Source: Alphaproteobacteria bacterium
GTDB taxonomy: Bacteria > Pseudomonadota > Alphaproteobacteria > Micavibrionales > Micavibrionaceae
Length of the DNA stretch: 64,000 nucleotides
Direction: 5' to 3'
Assembly (NCBI GenBank): GCA_016757515.1
Contig: JAERIN010000002.1
Location: forward strand, 40,656 to 104,655
The position numbers were made by a program, and so were the translations under genes. The first letter of the stretch is position 1. Every line of letters begins with the position of its first letter. The notes under the pieces are model-generated. The model did not search any database and had not been told where the DNA came from. It saw only the letters and a program-made list of their open reading frames with translations. Shown here piece by piece: positions 54,268-63,062 of this stretch.

Positions 54268-55407
54268 ATGCGCACCTTCGCCCTCGCCCTCCTGTCCCTC
54301 CTCGCCCTCGCCGCGCCCGCGCGGGCGGAGGATGTGGATCCCTTGGACCCCTGCTTCGCGGTATACGACGTCGGGGACTACGCCGGTGCCGTTTCTTGTG
54401 TTCACCCCCTGGCCGAGGAGGGAAACCCTTGGGCGCAAGGGGCTTTGGGTGAGATGTATGCCAATGGCCGCGGTGTGCCTCAAGACTACGCCCAGGCGGT
54501 GGACTGGACCCGCAAGGCGGCGGAGCAGGGGAATGCTTGGGCGCAAGCCATTCTGGGTGAGATGTATCGCAAGGGCCAGGGCGTGGCGCAGGATTATGCG
54601 GAGGCCGCGGCCTGGACCCGCAAGGCGGCGGAGCAGGGCTATGACGTGGCGCAGAACAATTTGGGCGCGATGTATGCATTGGGCCAAGGCGTGCCGCAGG
54701 ACTATGCGGAGGCCGCGGCCTGGACCCGCAAGGCGGCGGAGCAGGGCTATGACGTGGCGCAGAACAATTTGGGCGCGATGTATGCATTGGGCCAAGGCGT
54801 GCCGCAGGACGACGCGCAAGCAGTGGAGTGGTACCGCAAGGCGGCCGAGCAGGGGCATGCCCAGGCGCAGAACAATCTGGGCTCGAGGTATTACAATGGC
54901 CAGGGCGTGGCGCAGGACTATGGGGAGGCCGTGGTCTGGTACCGCAAGGCGGCCGAGCAGGGGAATGCTTGGGGGCAGTATAATCTGGGCGTGATGTATC
55001 GGGATGGGCAGGGCGTGCCGCAGGATTATGGGGAGGCCGTGGTCTGGTACCGCAAGGCGGCCGAGCAGGGGCTGGCAGAGGCGCAGGTCAATCTGGGCTG
55101 GATGTATCTCCATGGCCAAGGTGTACTCCAAGACTACGCGCAGGCTGTGGCCTGGTACCGCAAAGCGGCGGAGCAGGGGAACGCTTGGGCGCAGCTCAGT
55201 CTGGGCGTGATGTATTACAAAGGTGAAGGCCTACCGCAGAACTATGAAGAGGCCTATGTGTGGTGGTCTCTGGCTGCCGCGCAGGGGCATGCGGATGCAA
55301 CAAAGCGGCGGGATGTGGCGGCAAGCCGCCTGACCCCCGAAGCCCTCTCCCGCGCGCAGGCGCGGGCGGCGGCGGAGCATGAACGGCTGAAGGAGCCGGC
55401 GCTCTGA
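54268..55407 (+). CDS. Secreted Sel1-repeat protein
   Basis: A 379-residue protein with a signal peptide (MRTFALALLSLLALAAPARA) and about eight 36-residue Sel1-like repeats from near residue 45 to 340. The consensus is close to GxAxAQxNLGxMYxxGQGVPQDYAEAVxWYRKAAEQ. Such alpha-solenoids act as binding scaffolds, often in envelope stress or host interaction. Two of the repeats are identical at the DNA level. It is divergent from nhaA and precedes secE by 54 bases. Confidence 0.93.
   Translation: MRTFALALLSLLALAAPARAEDVDPLDPCFAVYDVGDYAGAVSCVHPLAEEGNPWAQGALGEMYANGRGVPQDYAQAVDWTRKAAEQGNAWAQAILGEMYRKGQGVAQDYAEAAAWTRKAAEQGYDVAQNNLGAMYALGQGVPQDYAEAAAWTRKAAEQGYDVAQNNLGAMYALGQGVPQDDAQAVEWYRKAAEQGHAQAQNNLGSRYYNGQGVAQDYGEAVVWYRKAAEQGNAWGQYNLGVMYRDGQGVPQDYGEAVVWYRKAAEQGLAEAQVNLGWMYLHGQGVLQDYAQAVAWYRKAAEQGNAWAQLSLGVMYYKGEGLPQNYEEAYVWWSLAAAQGHADATKRRDVAASRLTPEALSRAQARAAAEHERLKEPAL
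54595..54809 (+). repeat. Perfect 108-base tandem repeat inside the Sel1 gene
   Basis: The Sel1 units starting near 54595 and 54703 are identical over about 107 bases (from TATGCGGAGGCCGCG to GTGCCGCAGGAC), while other units of the gene differ at many positions. This points to a very recent duplication by slippage or unequal crossing over. Confidence 0.85.
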
Positions 55408-55461
55408 CCCCCCATTTCCCCCTTCCCTTTTGCCGCGGGGGCGTGTAGAGGTGTGCTCCTT

Positions 55462-55698
55462 ATGGCGACACGAGACAAACCACCCGTACCCGCACCGCCG
55501 CGCGCCCTTGCCCGCGCCCGCGCCTACGCCGCCGGCGTGCGGGCCGAGGGGCGGAAGGTGACATGGCCCAGCCGGTCTGAGACTCTGGCCACCACGGGGG
55601 CCGTGTTTGTGATGATCCTCATCATGACGCTGTTCTTGTTCGCGGCGGACCAGGCCATGGCCTGGGCCGTGCGGTGGGTTATCGCCCTGGGGATGTAG
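55462..55698 (+). CDS. secE: Preprotein translocase subunit SecE
   Basis: A 78-residue SecE with one C-terminal membrane helix (TTGAVFVMILIMTLFLFAAD) preceded by the conserved amphipathic GRKVTWPSRSETL. It stabilises SecY in the translocon. The ATG at 55462 suits better than a GTG 9 bases upstream. nusG follows after 14 bases, the normal pair. Confidence 0.93.
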   Translation: MATRDKPPVPAPPRALARARAYAAGVRAEGRKVTWPSRSETLATTGAVFVMILIMTLFLFAADQAMAWAVRWVIALGM

Positions 55699-55712
55699 CA
55701 AGGAAGGACACC

Positions 55713-56288
55713 ATGGAAGACAGCGCACAACAAGAAGAGCAGGCATACGACGAGACCAAGCGGTGGTACGTCATCAACGCCTATACCAACTTTGAAAACA
55801 AGGTCGCCGAGGCCGTGGAGCGGGAGGCCGCGCGCCTGGGCCTTACTGACCAGGTGGGGCAGGTCGTGGTCCCGACGCAGAAGGTGACGGAGGTTAGGCG
55901 CGGCCAGCGCGTGGAGGGCACGCGCAAGTTCTTCCCCGGCTATGTCCTCGCGCAGCTGGACATGGACGACGCGCTCTGGCACATGATCAAGGGCATCCCG
56001 AAGGTGACGGGCTTCCTGGGCGGCGGCGGGCAAAAGCCCATCCCCATCTCTAACGCAGAGGCCGAGCGCATTCTGGGCCAGATGGCCGGGGCCGCGGAGG
56101 CGGGGGCCAAGCCCGTCTTGCTCTACCAGGTGGGGGAGGAGGTCGCGATCATAGACGGCCCCTTCGCCTCCATGACCGGCGTGGTGGAGGAGGTGGACGA
56201 GGACAAGGGCCGCCTGAAGGTCTCTGTCTCCATCTTCGGCCGCGCCACGCCCGTGGACCTGGAATACACCCAGGTGGAGAAGGCGTAA
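55713..56288 (+). CDS. nusG: Transcription termination/antitermination factor NusG
   Basis: A 191-residue factor that binds RNA polymerase and couples it to Rho or ribosomes. The start at 55713 follows AAGGAAGGA. The NGN domain (RWYVINAYTNFENKVAEAVE, KFFPGYVLAQLDMDD, VTGFLG) and the C-terminal KOW domain (GEEVAIIDGPFASMTGVVEE, ending VDLEYTQVEK) are complete. The ribosomal protein cluster rplKAJL, which normally follows, is not here. Confidence 0.96.
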   Translation: MEDSAQQEEQAYDETKRWYVINAYTNFENKVAEAVEREAARLGLTDQVGQVVVPTQKVTEVRRGQRVEGTRKFFPGYVLAQLDMDDALWHMIKGIPKVTGFLGGGGQKPIPISNAEAERILGQMAGAAEAGAKPVLLYQVGEEVAIIDGPFASMTGVVEEVDEDKGRLKVSVSIFGRATPVDLEYTQVEKA

Positions 56289-56303
56289 GGGGGGTCTTGC
56301 TTA

Positions 56304-56705
56304 GTGCGTTTTCTGTTCCTGGTTATGTTCCTGCTTCTCGCGCCTCTTGCGGTCCAGGCCGCGGAGCCCCCGGCACACATCAAGCCGGAGCCTATTACAG
56401 TGGACAACCCCGCGGATCTCGAGGACCTGAACGCTCTGCGGGCCGTCATCGCAGAAATATCGCAGTCTGTGACGGCCTGCATGGACGCCGGCGGCAATCC
56501 ACAGGACTGTCAGTGTCAGAACTATAATAATATCAAAAATTTTAACGTTCTTTATCTTCAAACACTCGCGGCCCATCCCGAGTGGGAGGGGAAGATTGTA
56601 TTTCAGAACAGTGTAAGCGAAGACGGCTATGCTATGGGTATAAGTACATCTTTCGCTGGTTTGCAGAGCCAGTATGAAGCCAATCACTTGCTGAAGTGCC
56701 CGTGA
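56304..56705 (+). CDS. Small secreted protein, unknown
   Basis: A 133-residue protein with a signal peptide (LFLVMFLLLAPLAVQAAEPP) beginning at a GTG 15 bases after nusG. The mature part has four cysteines (TACMDAGGNPQDCQCQNYNN and a terminal LLKCP). The middle is more AT-rich than the flanks. I do not recognise it. The cysteine pattern suggests a disulfide-bonded periplasmic protein. Confidence 0.65.
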   Translation: MRFLFLVMFLLLAPLAVQAAEPPAHIKPEPITVDNPADLEDLNALRAVIAEISQSVTACMDAGGNPQDCQCQNYNNIKNFNVLYLQTLAAHPEWEGKIVFQNSVSEDGYAMGISTSFAGLQSQYEANHLLKCP

Positions 56706-56762
56706 GGGATATGAGGATTTACCCCACATTGCCCTGCCTGTGAGCGACAGCGCCACCAAAAT

Positions 56763-56857
56763 GGTATCTGGGCGGTGGCTGGGCGGTGGCCCAGCGGTAT
56801 CCCGGTGGTGGCTGGGTGGTAGCAGGGCGGTATCACGGCGGTGGCTGTGCGGTGGCG
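56763..56857. repeat. GC-rich tandem repeat, dispersed family copy 2
   Basis: A run of imperfect units built on GGTATCTGGGCGGTGGCTGG, GCGGTATC and GGTGGCTG fills most of the gap between the small secreted protein and the TPR gene. Bases 56763-56788 are the exact reverse complement of 14147-14172. The remainder of the 323-base gap (56706-57028) holds no gene I can support. Confidence 0.85.
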
Positions 56858-57028
56858 TGTTTTGGGCACGTACGGCTAGCTATGCTTTTGACTATACACC
56901 ATTTTTCTTCTGGAGGCAAGGGAAAAAGCTGCGGCGCAGCACGGATTTTGGGCCACGCACGCACGCCGCATTCGCGCGCCTCATCTTTTGCCCGCGCGTT
57001 GGTTGTGGCACTGTGGGGGGCCACGCCC

Positions 57029-59920
57029 ATGACTCGCCTCGCCCTTGTCCTTTTGGCTCTGCTGCTCGCTGCGCCCCCGGCGTGGGCCGTGGAGGTGCGC
57101 CAGAGCCGTGGGGAGGGCTACACCCGTACAGTCTTCGCGTGGGGGGAGCGCGTGGCGTATGAGGCCGCGCGCGGGCCTGGCGGCCTGGAGGTGGCGTTCA
57201 ACCGCGCGGCGGACTTGTCCCCAGCGCCGGGCTTTTCGGTCTCAGCCACGGACCCTTTGCGGGTGCTGTTCCCCCTCGCGCCGGAGCAGGAAGCGCGGCA
57301 CTTCCGCCTGGGCGACCGGGTGTTCGTGGATATTTACGGTGATTCGCCGCCAGTGCCAGAGGTGCGGCCCACCAAGGAGCCAGAGCGGCCCTTGCCACGC
57401 GAGGTGCCCGCGCAGGCACCCCAAACACAGGACAGCGCGGCCACAAAGCCGCCTGGCACCGCAGAGCCGGCCTCTGTGCGGACGCAGCCGATTTTGCCTC
57501 ACATTCTCTCCGTAGCGGCGACGCAGGCCCTGACCCTTGCGGTCTTTGCGGACGCGGGCACGCTGTTTGTCCTGGCTGAGCCACCGGGGGCCCTTATAGA
57601 GCCGCGAATGATTCCGCCCAGGGGCCAGCCCTCGGCCCTTCCGGAACCCAAGGCTACTGACCCGCCGCCGCCCGGCGCGCGGGCGTGGCGCCTGCCCCTC
57701 CCGCCCCCGGTTCCGCGCGTGCGGGTCCGGGGCGAGGGGATGTCGTGGGAGATTATCTTGGGTGCGGGCACGCCCCCACAATCCGAAAAACCCCCCACCC
57801 CTGGCCCCACGGCGGGGCCGAGCGGCGGTTTGGCTCTTCTTTGGCCCATGCCGGGGGAGTCTGCGGGTAGGCCCACCCGCCTTCCTGACACGCGAACGGG
57901 GGGGGCGGACCTCCTGATTGTGCCCGTTGCGGGCTCAGCGTGGCGCGTCCCTGCGGTGTGGGAACACCCACAGTTCACTGTCTTGCCCAGCGCCGTAGGC
58001 CTTGTGATTCGCCCGAAGGTGGACGACCTGGCACTGACCGTGACGGAGGAGGGGGTTGTTATCGCCCGTCCGGGGGGCCTGGCCCTCACCCCTCCAGGAG
58101 ATAAGGCGGCCAGACCGGCTGCTTCCCCGTCGCTTGACGCGGAGGCCGAAAAGGGCCCCGTGCTGTACAACCTGTCCGCCTGGCGGGGCGGGACACCTGA
58201 GGATCTGGCTCCGGCCAGGATCCTTATCCTCGCGGGCACCCACGATGCGCCGGAGGCCGCGCGCGTAGGGGGCGTGCTCACCCTGGCCCGGATGCACCTG
58301 GCCCATGGGCGCGGGGCTGAGGCCCTGGGCCTTTTGCGCTATGCGGCGGCGCTGTCTCCAGGCCTGACCAACGCGCCGGACTTTTTGGCCTGGCGGGGCG
58401 CGGCTCTGGCTCTCACGCGGCGGAGCGCTGCAGCCTTTGCGGACCTCTCCACCCCGGCGCTGGACGGCTTCCCGGAGGTGGATTACTGGCGCGCCTTCGC
58501 CCTTGCGGACCTGGGGGATTGGCACCAAGCTGCGGCCCTGCTTCCCGCGCCGCCAGGCCCACTCCCACGCTATCCAGAGCCGGTGCGAACACGGCTTGCC
58601 CTGGCCCTGGCAGAGGTTTCTCTGCGTGCCGGTGCAGTGGATGAGGGGCAGGCCTTCCTCGCTCTGGTCCAAGTTCCAGAAGAGGGCCCTCTTGCGCATC
58701 CCTTTGGGGCGGCAAAGGCGTATCTTGCGGGTGAGGCTGCCCGGCAGCGGGGGGACGCGCGCGCCGCCCAGGAGGCTTGGGCTCCCGTCTTGGCGGGCGC
58801 GGACACGCTCTATCGGGTCAAGGCCACGCTCGCGGCCACGCGCCTCCTGCGGGAGGAAGGGGTACTTTCCTCCGGCCAGGCGATAGATCAGCTGGAGCGC
58901 GTGCGCTACCTCTGGCGCGGAGATGGGCTGGAAGCGCAGATTCTCCTCGCCCTAGGCGGGCTGTATTGCGATCAAAGCCAGTACGCCAAGGGCCTGACCC
59001 TTATGCGCAGGGCGGCGGCGATCGCCGCACACACGGACCTGGGGCAGGAAATTGTGGCGGAGATGGAGGCCCGGTTCACGGGCCTGTTTGGGAACAAAGA
59101 GCGTTTGGCGGCCCTGCCCCCACCGGAGGCTGCGGCGCTCTATGAGGCCTTTGGAGAGTTGGTCCCCGCCGGGCCAGAGGGTGATGCCCTGACCGCGGAC
59201 CTGGCCGGGCACCTCATTGATGCGGGCCTGCTGGATCAGGGTGCGGCCCTCTTGGCCGGCCAGGTGGATCGGGGTGCGGCGGGCGAGACCGCCAGGCGCC
59301 TGGCGGCGGTGTACCTCATGGCGGACAAACCCGCCGAGGCCCTGGTGGTGCTGGATGGGGCGGATTGCGGCGGGGCACAGACCTGCGCGCGCGAGGTGGC
59401 CCTGCTCCGGGCCAAGGCACTTTCGCAGCAGGGCAGGCCTTCCGAGGCCTTAGCGAGCCTGGCGTCCCTACCCGACGGAGGGCAAGGGGAGGACGCAGCC
59501 CGCGCCCGAGTGGACATTGCCTGGCGGAGCCAAGACTGGGCCTCCGCTGCTGGGGCGCTGGATGACCTCCTGCGAGCCCTCTCGGCGCAGCCCATTCCGG
59601 GGCCAGAGCCCCCTGCGCCTGCGCCCGAGACTGCGAACCTGGTCTTGCGCCGCGCGGTGGCTCTGCGCCTTTCCGGGGAGGAGGGGAGGAGAGAGCTTGC
59701 GCAATGGCGGGCATCCTGGGGTCCGGCCATGGCGGGCACCGAGGAGGGCCCCGCCTTTGGCGTTGTCACTGACCCTGGCGTTCTGCCTGGCTCGGGATCT
59801 GTGCCTGGGCCCAGTCCGGCGGAGGATGCACGACTATGGCAGGAGACTCTCCAGGGGGCCGATCTCTTTTCGACCTTTCTGGAGCGGTATAAAAAACGGC
59901 AGCCGCCCCCGCCTCCCTGA
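57029..59920 (+). CDS. Large secreted TPR protein with AMIN-like N-terminus
   Basis: A 963-residue protein. I take the ATG at 57029, which opens a signal peptide (MTRLALVLLALLLAAPPAWA); the open frame upstream crosses the repeat and is unlikely. Residues 20-110 (RQSRGEGYTRTVFAWGERVA...LGDRVFVDIY) look like an AMIN-type peptidoglycan-targeting domain. A long Pro-rich region follows to about 370. From about 400 to 930 come Ala/Leu-rich helical repeats of TPR type (for example LARMHLAHGRGAEALGLLRY). It ends KKRQPPPPP. It is probably a periplasmic scaffold for envelope or motility machinery (inference). Confidence 0.82.
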   Translation: MTRLALVLLALLLAAPPAWAVEVRQSRGEGYTRTVFAWGERVAYEAARGPGGLEVAFNRAADLSPAPGFSVSATDPLRVLFPLAPEQEARHFRLGDRVFVDIYGDSPPVPEVRPTKEPERPLPREVPAQAPQTQDSAATKPPGTAEPASVRTQPILPHILSVAATQALTLAVFADAGTLFVLAEPPGALIEPRMIPPRGQPSALPEPKATDPPPPGARAWRLPLPPPVPRVRVRGEGMSWEIILGAGTPPQSEKPPTPGPTAGPSGGLALLWPMPGESAGRPTRLPDTRTGGADLLIVPVAGSAWRVPAVWEHPQFTVLPSAVGLVIRPKVDDLALTVTEEGVVIARPGGLALTPPGDKAARPAASPSLDAEAEKGPVLYNLSAWRGGTPEDLAPARILILAGTHDAPEAARVGGVLTLARMHLAHGRGAEALGLLRYAAALSPGLTNAPDFLAWRGAALALTRRSAAAFADLSTPALDGFPEVDYWRAFALADLGDWHQAAALLPAPPGPLPRYPEPVRTRLALALAEVSLRAGAVDEGQAFLALVQVPEEGPLAHPFGAAKAYLAGEAARQRGDARAAQEAWAPVLAGADTLYRVKATLAATRLLREEGVLSSGQAIDQLERVRYLWRGDGLEAQILLALGGLYCDQSQYAKGLTLMRRAAAIAAHTDLGQEIVAEMEARFTGLFGNKERLAALPPPEAAALYEAFGELVPAGPEGDALTADLAGHLIDAGLLDQGAALLAGQVDRGAAGETARRLAAVYLMADKPAEALVVLDGADCGGAQTCAREVALLRAKALSQQGRPSEALASLASLPDGGQGEDAARARVDIAWRSQDWASAAGALDDLLRALSAQPIPGPEPPAPAPETANLVLRRAVALRLSGEEGRRELAQWRASWGPAMAGTEEGPAFGVVTDPGVLPGSGSVPGPSPAEDARLWQETLQGADLFSTFLERYKKRQPPPPP

Positions 59921-60161
59921 GGCCCTGGACCCTTGGCGGGTCCTCGGTCTCTTGGCCGACTGCTATGGCAAGCCACTTTTCCAGCCCCCGCAAGTCGCTG
60001 TCCAGAGAAACCAAGACCCGGGCCGCAGCGTCTCGCGCGGCTTCTAGGCTCTCTTCGTCCATGGTGTGCAAGATGGCACACAGACGCGTCACCTCTGCCC
60101 GGCACCCTTGGGCGATGATCTGGCAGATGGCATGGATATTATTGTTAGGTGCGTGCTTCAT
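59766..60161 (-). CDS. Small unknown protein overlapping the TPR gene antisense
   Basis: A 131-codon frame starting MKHAPNNNIHAICQIIAQGC at 60161 with GAAAGGA before it. A possible promoter (TTGCTT 60252-60247, TATAGA 60231-60226, 15-base spacer) lies in the AT-rich patch upstream. The first 80 or so residues (EEARDAA-type helices, KWLAIAV) look like a real small helical protein. The last 50 run antisense through the end of the TPR gene and read as low-complexity shadow. I do not recognise it. Confidence 0.45.
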   Translation of the reverse strand: MKHAPNNNIHAICQIIAQGCRAEVTRLCAILHTMDEESLEAARDAAARVLVSLDSDLRGLEKWLAIAVGQETEDPPRVQGLREAGAAAVFYTAPERSKRDRPPGESPAIVVHPPPDWAQAQIPSQAERQGQ

Positions 60162-60326
60162 AGCGTCCTTTCTTCTGCGATGTCGGCTGGCTTCGCTTGC
60201 AGGTAAAAAATAAGCCCCATTAACTTCTATACAATGCAGGGGCAAAAAGCAAGAGATTTTAACGCGATTTAGAAGCGCATAATTTTTTATTGCACAAACC
60301 GTTTTTTATTCTGCATAACTGTGTCT

Positions 60327-60419
60327 ATGATCGCCCTAGAGCAGCGCCGGGCCGGGCGGGCACTTCTGGGCTGCGCGCAGCAGACATTGGTCCGCGCTGC
60401 GGAAAGGGGAGCGGCCTAA
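60327..60419 (+). pseudogene. Truncated XRE-type helix-turn-helix remnant
   Basis: A 30-codon frame, MIALEQRRAGRALLG, then CAQQTLVRAAERGAA. This strongly recalls the first helices of XRE regulators of the form ...EQIRAARALLGWSQQELA. It stops before the recognition helix. Its TAA overlaps the waaA TAG by CTAA. It sits after an AT-rich patch (60200-60320) that could have been its promoter. Likely a gene fragment left by deletion. Confidence 0.5.
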
Positions 60420-61699
60420 CCCTCCCTGTCTGGAGGCACAAACAGATCCCGAATTGCCGCGAGAGCCTCGGCCAGGCCCCCCTCTTGGGTTTTTGCGAAG
60501 GCGCGGGCGCGGGCGCGGGCGGCGTCCAGGGCCTGCGAGTCTGACAAAAAGCGCTCTAGGGCCCGGACCAGGGCAGACTCATTCGGGACTTCCAGCGCGG
60601 CACCCGCCGCGTCCATAGCCGCGTAGATCGCCGCAAGGTTTTCTACCCTGGGCCCGTGCAGGGGGAAGGCCCCCAGGTGCGCGGCCTCCAGGGGGTTGTG
60701 CCCCCCGCCCCCGTCTGTGGACAGGGACCGCCCCACAACAGTCACGGGCGCAAGGCGGAACCACAGGCCCATTTCTCCCAGCGTATCGGCGATGTACAGG
60801 GCGCTACCTGGGTCCGGCGGCGCACCGTCTTTCCCGCGAAAGTGGCAGGACAGGCCACTTGCGGCGAGGTCGCGCGCTATGGACGCCCGCCGCGCTGGGT
60901 GCCGGGGGGCGACAATAGTCAGCAGGCCGGGCAGGCGTGGCGCAAGCGCGGCATGAGTGCGGGCGGCTATGGCCTCTTCTCCGGCGTGGGTGGACGCGTA
61001 GAGCCACACGGGCCTGTGCCCTATGGCCCCCTGAAGCGCCGAGAGGGCCGCTGGATCTGCGGGCAGGGCGGCGGCGGCGTATTTGAGGTTCACCCCGGCG
61101 CGGACGCACGCTGCACCCAGGCGACGTAGGCGCTGCGCCGCGGCGTCATCCTGCGCGAGGACAATGCGGAATGCGGACAGGGAGCGGGCCGCAAGGCCTG
61201 GGGCCCAGCGGGCCCAGCGGTCACAGCTTCGCTGAGAGAGGCGCGCGGACAAAAGGGCGGCGGGCACGCGGCGGGCGGCCAGAGCGGCGAGGGTGGCGGG
61301 CCACACCTCGGACTCCAGGAAGACGGCCGCGTCGGGCCGCCAGTGGTCCAGGAAGCGCCCAGCCCACCTGGGCACGTCCAGGGGGGCGTACTGGTGGACA
61401 GCGCGGCCCCTTGGCAGGCGTGGGGCCAGGGCCTGCGCTGCGGCCACCGTCCCTGTGGTGAGAAGGAAGGACAGGTCCGGCTCTTCCCCGGCCAGGCGCT
61501 CTATCAGCGTCAAGGCCGCTGTGCCCTCTCCCACGCTGGCCCCGTGCAGCCACAATAGGCGGCCAGGCGGGCGCGGGGTAGAGGGCACCCCCCGGCGCTC
61601 GGCCAGACGTGAAGACTCTTCCTTTCCGCAGGCCGCCCGGGCGCGGAGCCAGGCCCTAAGGGGCACCCCCGCCGCCGCCGTGAGGAGGGGGTACAGCAA
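60416..61699 (-). CDS. waaA: 3-deoxy-D-manno-octulosonic acid transferase
   Basis: A 427-residue GT-B glycosyltransferase that adds Kdo to lipid A at the inner membrane. Motifs are LLWLHGASVGEGTAA, VFLESEVWPATLAALAARRV, LLSARLSQRS, YASTHAGEEAIA, TIVAPRHPARR, VVGRSLSTDGGGGHNPLEAA and PLHGPRVENLA. Length matches the family. It starts 9 bases after the Cys-rich secreted protein gene, suggesting co-transcription. Confidence 0.95.
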   Translation of the reverse strand: MLYPLLTAAAGVPLRAWLRARAACGKEESSRLAERRGVPSTPRPPGRLLWLHGASVGEGTAALTLIERLAGEEPDLSFLLTTGTVAAAQALAPRLPRGRAVHQYAPLDVPRWAGRFLDHWRPDAAVFLESEVWPATLAALAARRVPAALLSARLSQRSCDRWARWAPGLAARSLSAFRIVLAQDDAAAQRLRRLGAACVRAGVNLKYAAAALPADPAALSALQGAIGHRPVWLYASTHAGEEAIAARTHAALAPRLPGLLTIVAPRHPARRASIARDLAASGLSCHFRGKDGAPPDPGSALYIADTLGEMGLWFRLAPVTVVGRSLSTDGGGGHNPLEAAHLGAFPLHGPRVENLAAIYAAMDAAGAALEVPNESALVRALERFLSDSQALDAARARARAFAKTQEGGLAEALAAIRDLFVPPDREG

Positions 61700-61708
61700 G
61701 GCGCGCGC

Positions 61709-62449
61709 TCATCCCCTCCCGCGCGGGACGCACGTATCGCCTTTAGGCTTACACGAAAAGTGTCCGCAGGCCACGATGCTTTTTTTGATTAGGGGCTTTT
61801 TGACGCAGGCCGGATCACCGCAGTTGTCCTTCGTGCACACGACAAAGTCAGGGTCTGACTCCACAAGCTTGCATACGCTGTCGCAGGACGACCCACCACC
61901 ACCCGCGTTTCCACCAGCGTTTCCACCGCTGCAGCCAAAATTTGGTATGGGGAGATCGTAATTCGTAACGAAATCAAGACCCAAATCCTGAGAGTTTATG
62001 CATTTGGTCATCCCAGAGAGTTGTCCTATAGCATCGTTGTTTATTTTGAGCCCAAACAGGCTGCCCGCAAGCTGCTTTATAACGCCCCCAAGAATCCCCC
62101 CTATCAGAGTCGACGGGTTCGTCAGGGCGGTTCCAAAGTCCGCAATGCTTTTGAATGTAGGGGTCAAGACAAGAGGCAGGCCAGGCTGCGGAAAGGCATT
62201 TGGGTTATTGGCAAAACTTGCGATGTTCCCCGGTACATCCGCAAAAAGGGCTACAGATCCTGTTCCTACAAGCTCGTTTGCCTTCCCATGCGCGGCCATG
62301 TAGCGATTGAATGCTTCCTCCGCAAGGCACTCCTGGCAAGCCTTCACGCTATCCGCAACGGGGCTCGGGGCAATGGCCGGCACAGCCTGGGCGGGCCCTG
62401 CGAGGCAGAGCGCGGCCAGGAGGGGCAATACAAACACGCGGTATAGCAT
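61709..62449 (-). CDS. Secreted protein with cysteine-rich C-terminus
   Basis: A 246-residue protein with a signal peptide (MLYRVFVLPLLAALCLAGPA). The middle is Gly/Leu-rich and moderately hydrophobic (TLIGGILGGVIKQLAGSLFG). A Gly-rich linker (GGNAGGNAGGGGSS) leads to a C-terminal domain with nine or ten cysteines (CDSVCKL, CTKDNCGDPACVKK, CGHFSCKPKGDTC). There are two more near the N-terminus (CQECL). I do not recognise it. Probably an exported, disulfide-rich surface protein. It lies between tRNA-Thr and waaA on the same strand. Confidence 0.72.
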   Translation of the reverse strand: MLYRVFVLPLLAALCLAGPAQAVPAIAPSPVADSVKACQECLAEEAFNRYMAAHGKANELVGTGSVALFADVPGNIASFANNPNAFPQPGLPLVLTPTFKSIADFGTALTNPSTLIGGILGGVIKQLAGSLFGLKINNDAIGQLSGMTKCINSQDLGLDFVTNYDLPIPNFGCSGGNAGGNAGGGGSSCDSVCKLVESDPDFVVCTKDNCGDPACVKKPLIKKSIVACGHFSCKPKGDTCVPRGRG

Positions 62450-62484
62450 CAGCAGGCCCTCCTATCGTGCAGCCAAAGGCGCGG

Positions 62485-62556
<72 letters not shown>

Positions 62557-62675
62557 CTACACCGGGTTGAGAGAATAGGCAAACCTGCACACCTTTGTCC
62601 ACGCCAGATTTTGGCCCTTGACGGGGGCGGGCTTTGGGGGCTACAAAGCCCGGCTTTAGGGAAGGAGCGCAGACC

Positions 62676-63062
62676 ATGACGGGCTTTGCCATCATCCGCA
62701 CAGGGGGGAAGCAGTACCGCGTGAAGGCGGGGGACCGCCTGCGTGTGGAAAAACTGCCCGCGGAGAGCGGGGAAATCACCTTTGGGGACGTGCTATACCT
62801 GGCGCCTGAGGGAGGGGCAGCGGTTGTCGGTGCGCCGACCATACCGGGCGCAGCCGTCACGGCAAACATTCTTGGCCCCGTGCGAGGGCCCAAGATCACC
62901 GTGTTCAAGAAGAAGCGGCGGCAGAATTACCGCCGGAAAAAGGGCCACAGGCAGGACCTGACCCTGGTGGAGATTGTGGGCCTAAGTGGGGCCGCGCCTA
63001 AAGCCAAGACAGAGGCGAAGAAGACGGTGCAGAAAAAGGAGGGCACAGGCGATGGCGCATAA
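62676..63062 (+). CDS. rplU: 50S ribosomal protein L21
   Basis: A 128-residue L21. The start at 62676 ([20 protein letters not shown]) follows AAGGAG. The core fold ([17 protein letters not shown], then [23 protein letters not shown]) is intact, with a Lys/Ala-rich tail ([18 protein letters not shown]) often seen in alphaproteobacteria. It overlaps rpmA by 11 bases. Confidence 0.97.
   Translation: MTGFAIIRTGGKQYRVKAGDRLRVEKLPAESGEITFGDVLYLAPEGGAAVVGAPTIPGAAVTANILGPVRGPKITVFKKKRRQNYRRKKGHRQDLTLVEIVGLSGAAPKAKTEAKKTVQKKEGTGDGA

Noticed and set aside
54114-54275. N-terminal extension of NhaA
   Set aside because: The extra 54 residues are not membrane-like and overlap the divergent Sel1 gene; the ATG at 54113 gives normal length.
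54450-55260. CRISPR-like periodicity of 108 bases
   Set aside because: The periodicity is coding Sel1 repeats in one open frame.
56786-57028. N-terminal extension of the large TPR protein
   Set aside because: It would translate the dispersed repeat and lacks a signal, while the ATG at 57029 opens a good signal peptide.
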